Shown piece by piece: positions 5,581 to 5,762 of a stretch of 5,762 bases of DNA. Under the pieces are notes generated by a model, which worked only from the letters and a program-made list of their open reading frames with translations, ran no database searches and was not told the DNA's origin. Both the position numbers and the translations under genes were made by a program. Source of the stretch: CANGYM01 sp044235825 (lineage in GTDB: Bacteria; Pseudomonadota; Alphaproteobacteria; JAJTHO01; CANGYM01); contig JBIIHL010000067.1 in the NCBI GenBank assembly GCA_044235825.1, forward strand, positions 1 to 5,762, in the 5' to 3' direction. The stretch's first letter is position 1. Every line of letters begins with the position of its first letter.

Positions 5581-5762
5581 TTAATCGTACTGAAAAAGGG
5601 CGTTAACGGCATCGTAATGGTTGATGTTGTGGCGTCGTATAATTTTGCGATATTTTCGTTTGAGGTTGGCCCAGACATGTTCGATGGGATTGAGGTCTGG
5701 GGAGTATTTGGGTTGGTAAAGAAGCCTGCAACCCACGGATTCTATGAGGTCTTTTGTTTTTT
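5581..5762 (-). CDS. IS630-family transposase, C-terminal part (runs off window edge)
   Basis: Only the last 59 codons are in the window; the rest lies beyond the right edge. The frame stays open up to the TAA at 5581-5583. The translation contains 'YQPKYSPDLNPIEHVWANLK', the signature around the third acidic residue of the DDE catalytic triad in IS630/Tc1-mariner-type transposases. The glutamate of 'NPIE' (codon 5680-5682) is the likely catalytic residue. A basic stretch 'KRKYRKIIRRH' and the tail 'NALFQYD' follow. The frame has no internal stop in this part, but whether the whole element is intact cannot be seen. It points the same way as the flagellar operon and ends about 165 bases before flgI. 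Confidence 0.88.
   Translation of the reverse strand, partial: KTKDLIESVGCRLLYQPKYSPDLNPIEHVWANLKRKYRKIIRRHNINHYDAVNALFQYD

Noticed and set aside
5288..5606. Plus-strand open frames of 98 and 62 residues (5288-5584, 5418-5606) near the flgI promoter
   Set aside because: They overlap the flgI 5' end or its promoter and the dyad. One translation looks hydrophobic only because of T-rich DNA, and no ribosome site or family was recognised.

Overview
This window is a compact flagellar operon read entirely from the minus strand. In transcription order it carries flgI (P-ring), flgJ (short rod-binding form), a FlgN-like export chaperone, flgK (HAP1) and flgL (HAP3). Together they cover late basal-body and hook-filament junction assembly: the P-ring in the peptidoglycan, a rod/P-ring assembly factor, the two junction proteins, and the chaperone that probably escorts them. 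Neighbouring genes are 1 to 12 bases apart and most have a clear Shine-Dalgarno sequence, so a single transcript is likely.

The organism looks like an alphaproteobacterium. The reasons are the FlgJ of only 99 residues without a muramidase domain, the FlgN-like protein with its 'SVSFNETL' tail, the FlgL ending in 'ISLANYLR', and the style of FlgI. Genus cannot be told from this sequence. Coding GC looks close to one half. The left flank is strongly GC-rich and the right flank is AT-rich.

Right flank (5416-5762): just upstream of flgI is a textbook sigma-54 (RpoN) -24/-12 element, TGGCAC-N5-TTGCA with exactly 10 bases between GG and GC. An 8-bp dyad lies upstream of it and may be an activator site. 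Beyond it, the last 59 codons of an IS630-family transposase run off the window edge in the same direction as the operon. The sigma-54 start point would leave almost no leader before the ATG of flgI. A GTG four codons later has a good Shine-Dalgarno sequence and may be the true start.

Left flank (1-381): this region after flgL has no credible gene. It holds two related hairpin-forming elements of about 123 bp in opposite orientation, with an 11-bp stem between them. A run of G-tracts with G-quadruplex potential lies at the outer end. This composite palindromic repeat is the least explained part of the window. Otherwise the window is a conventional flagellar locus; I see no sign of a wholly new multi-gene system.
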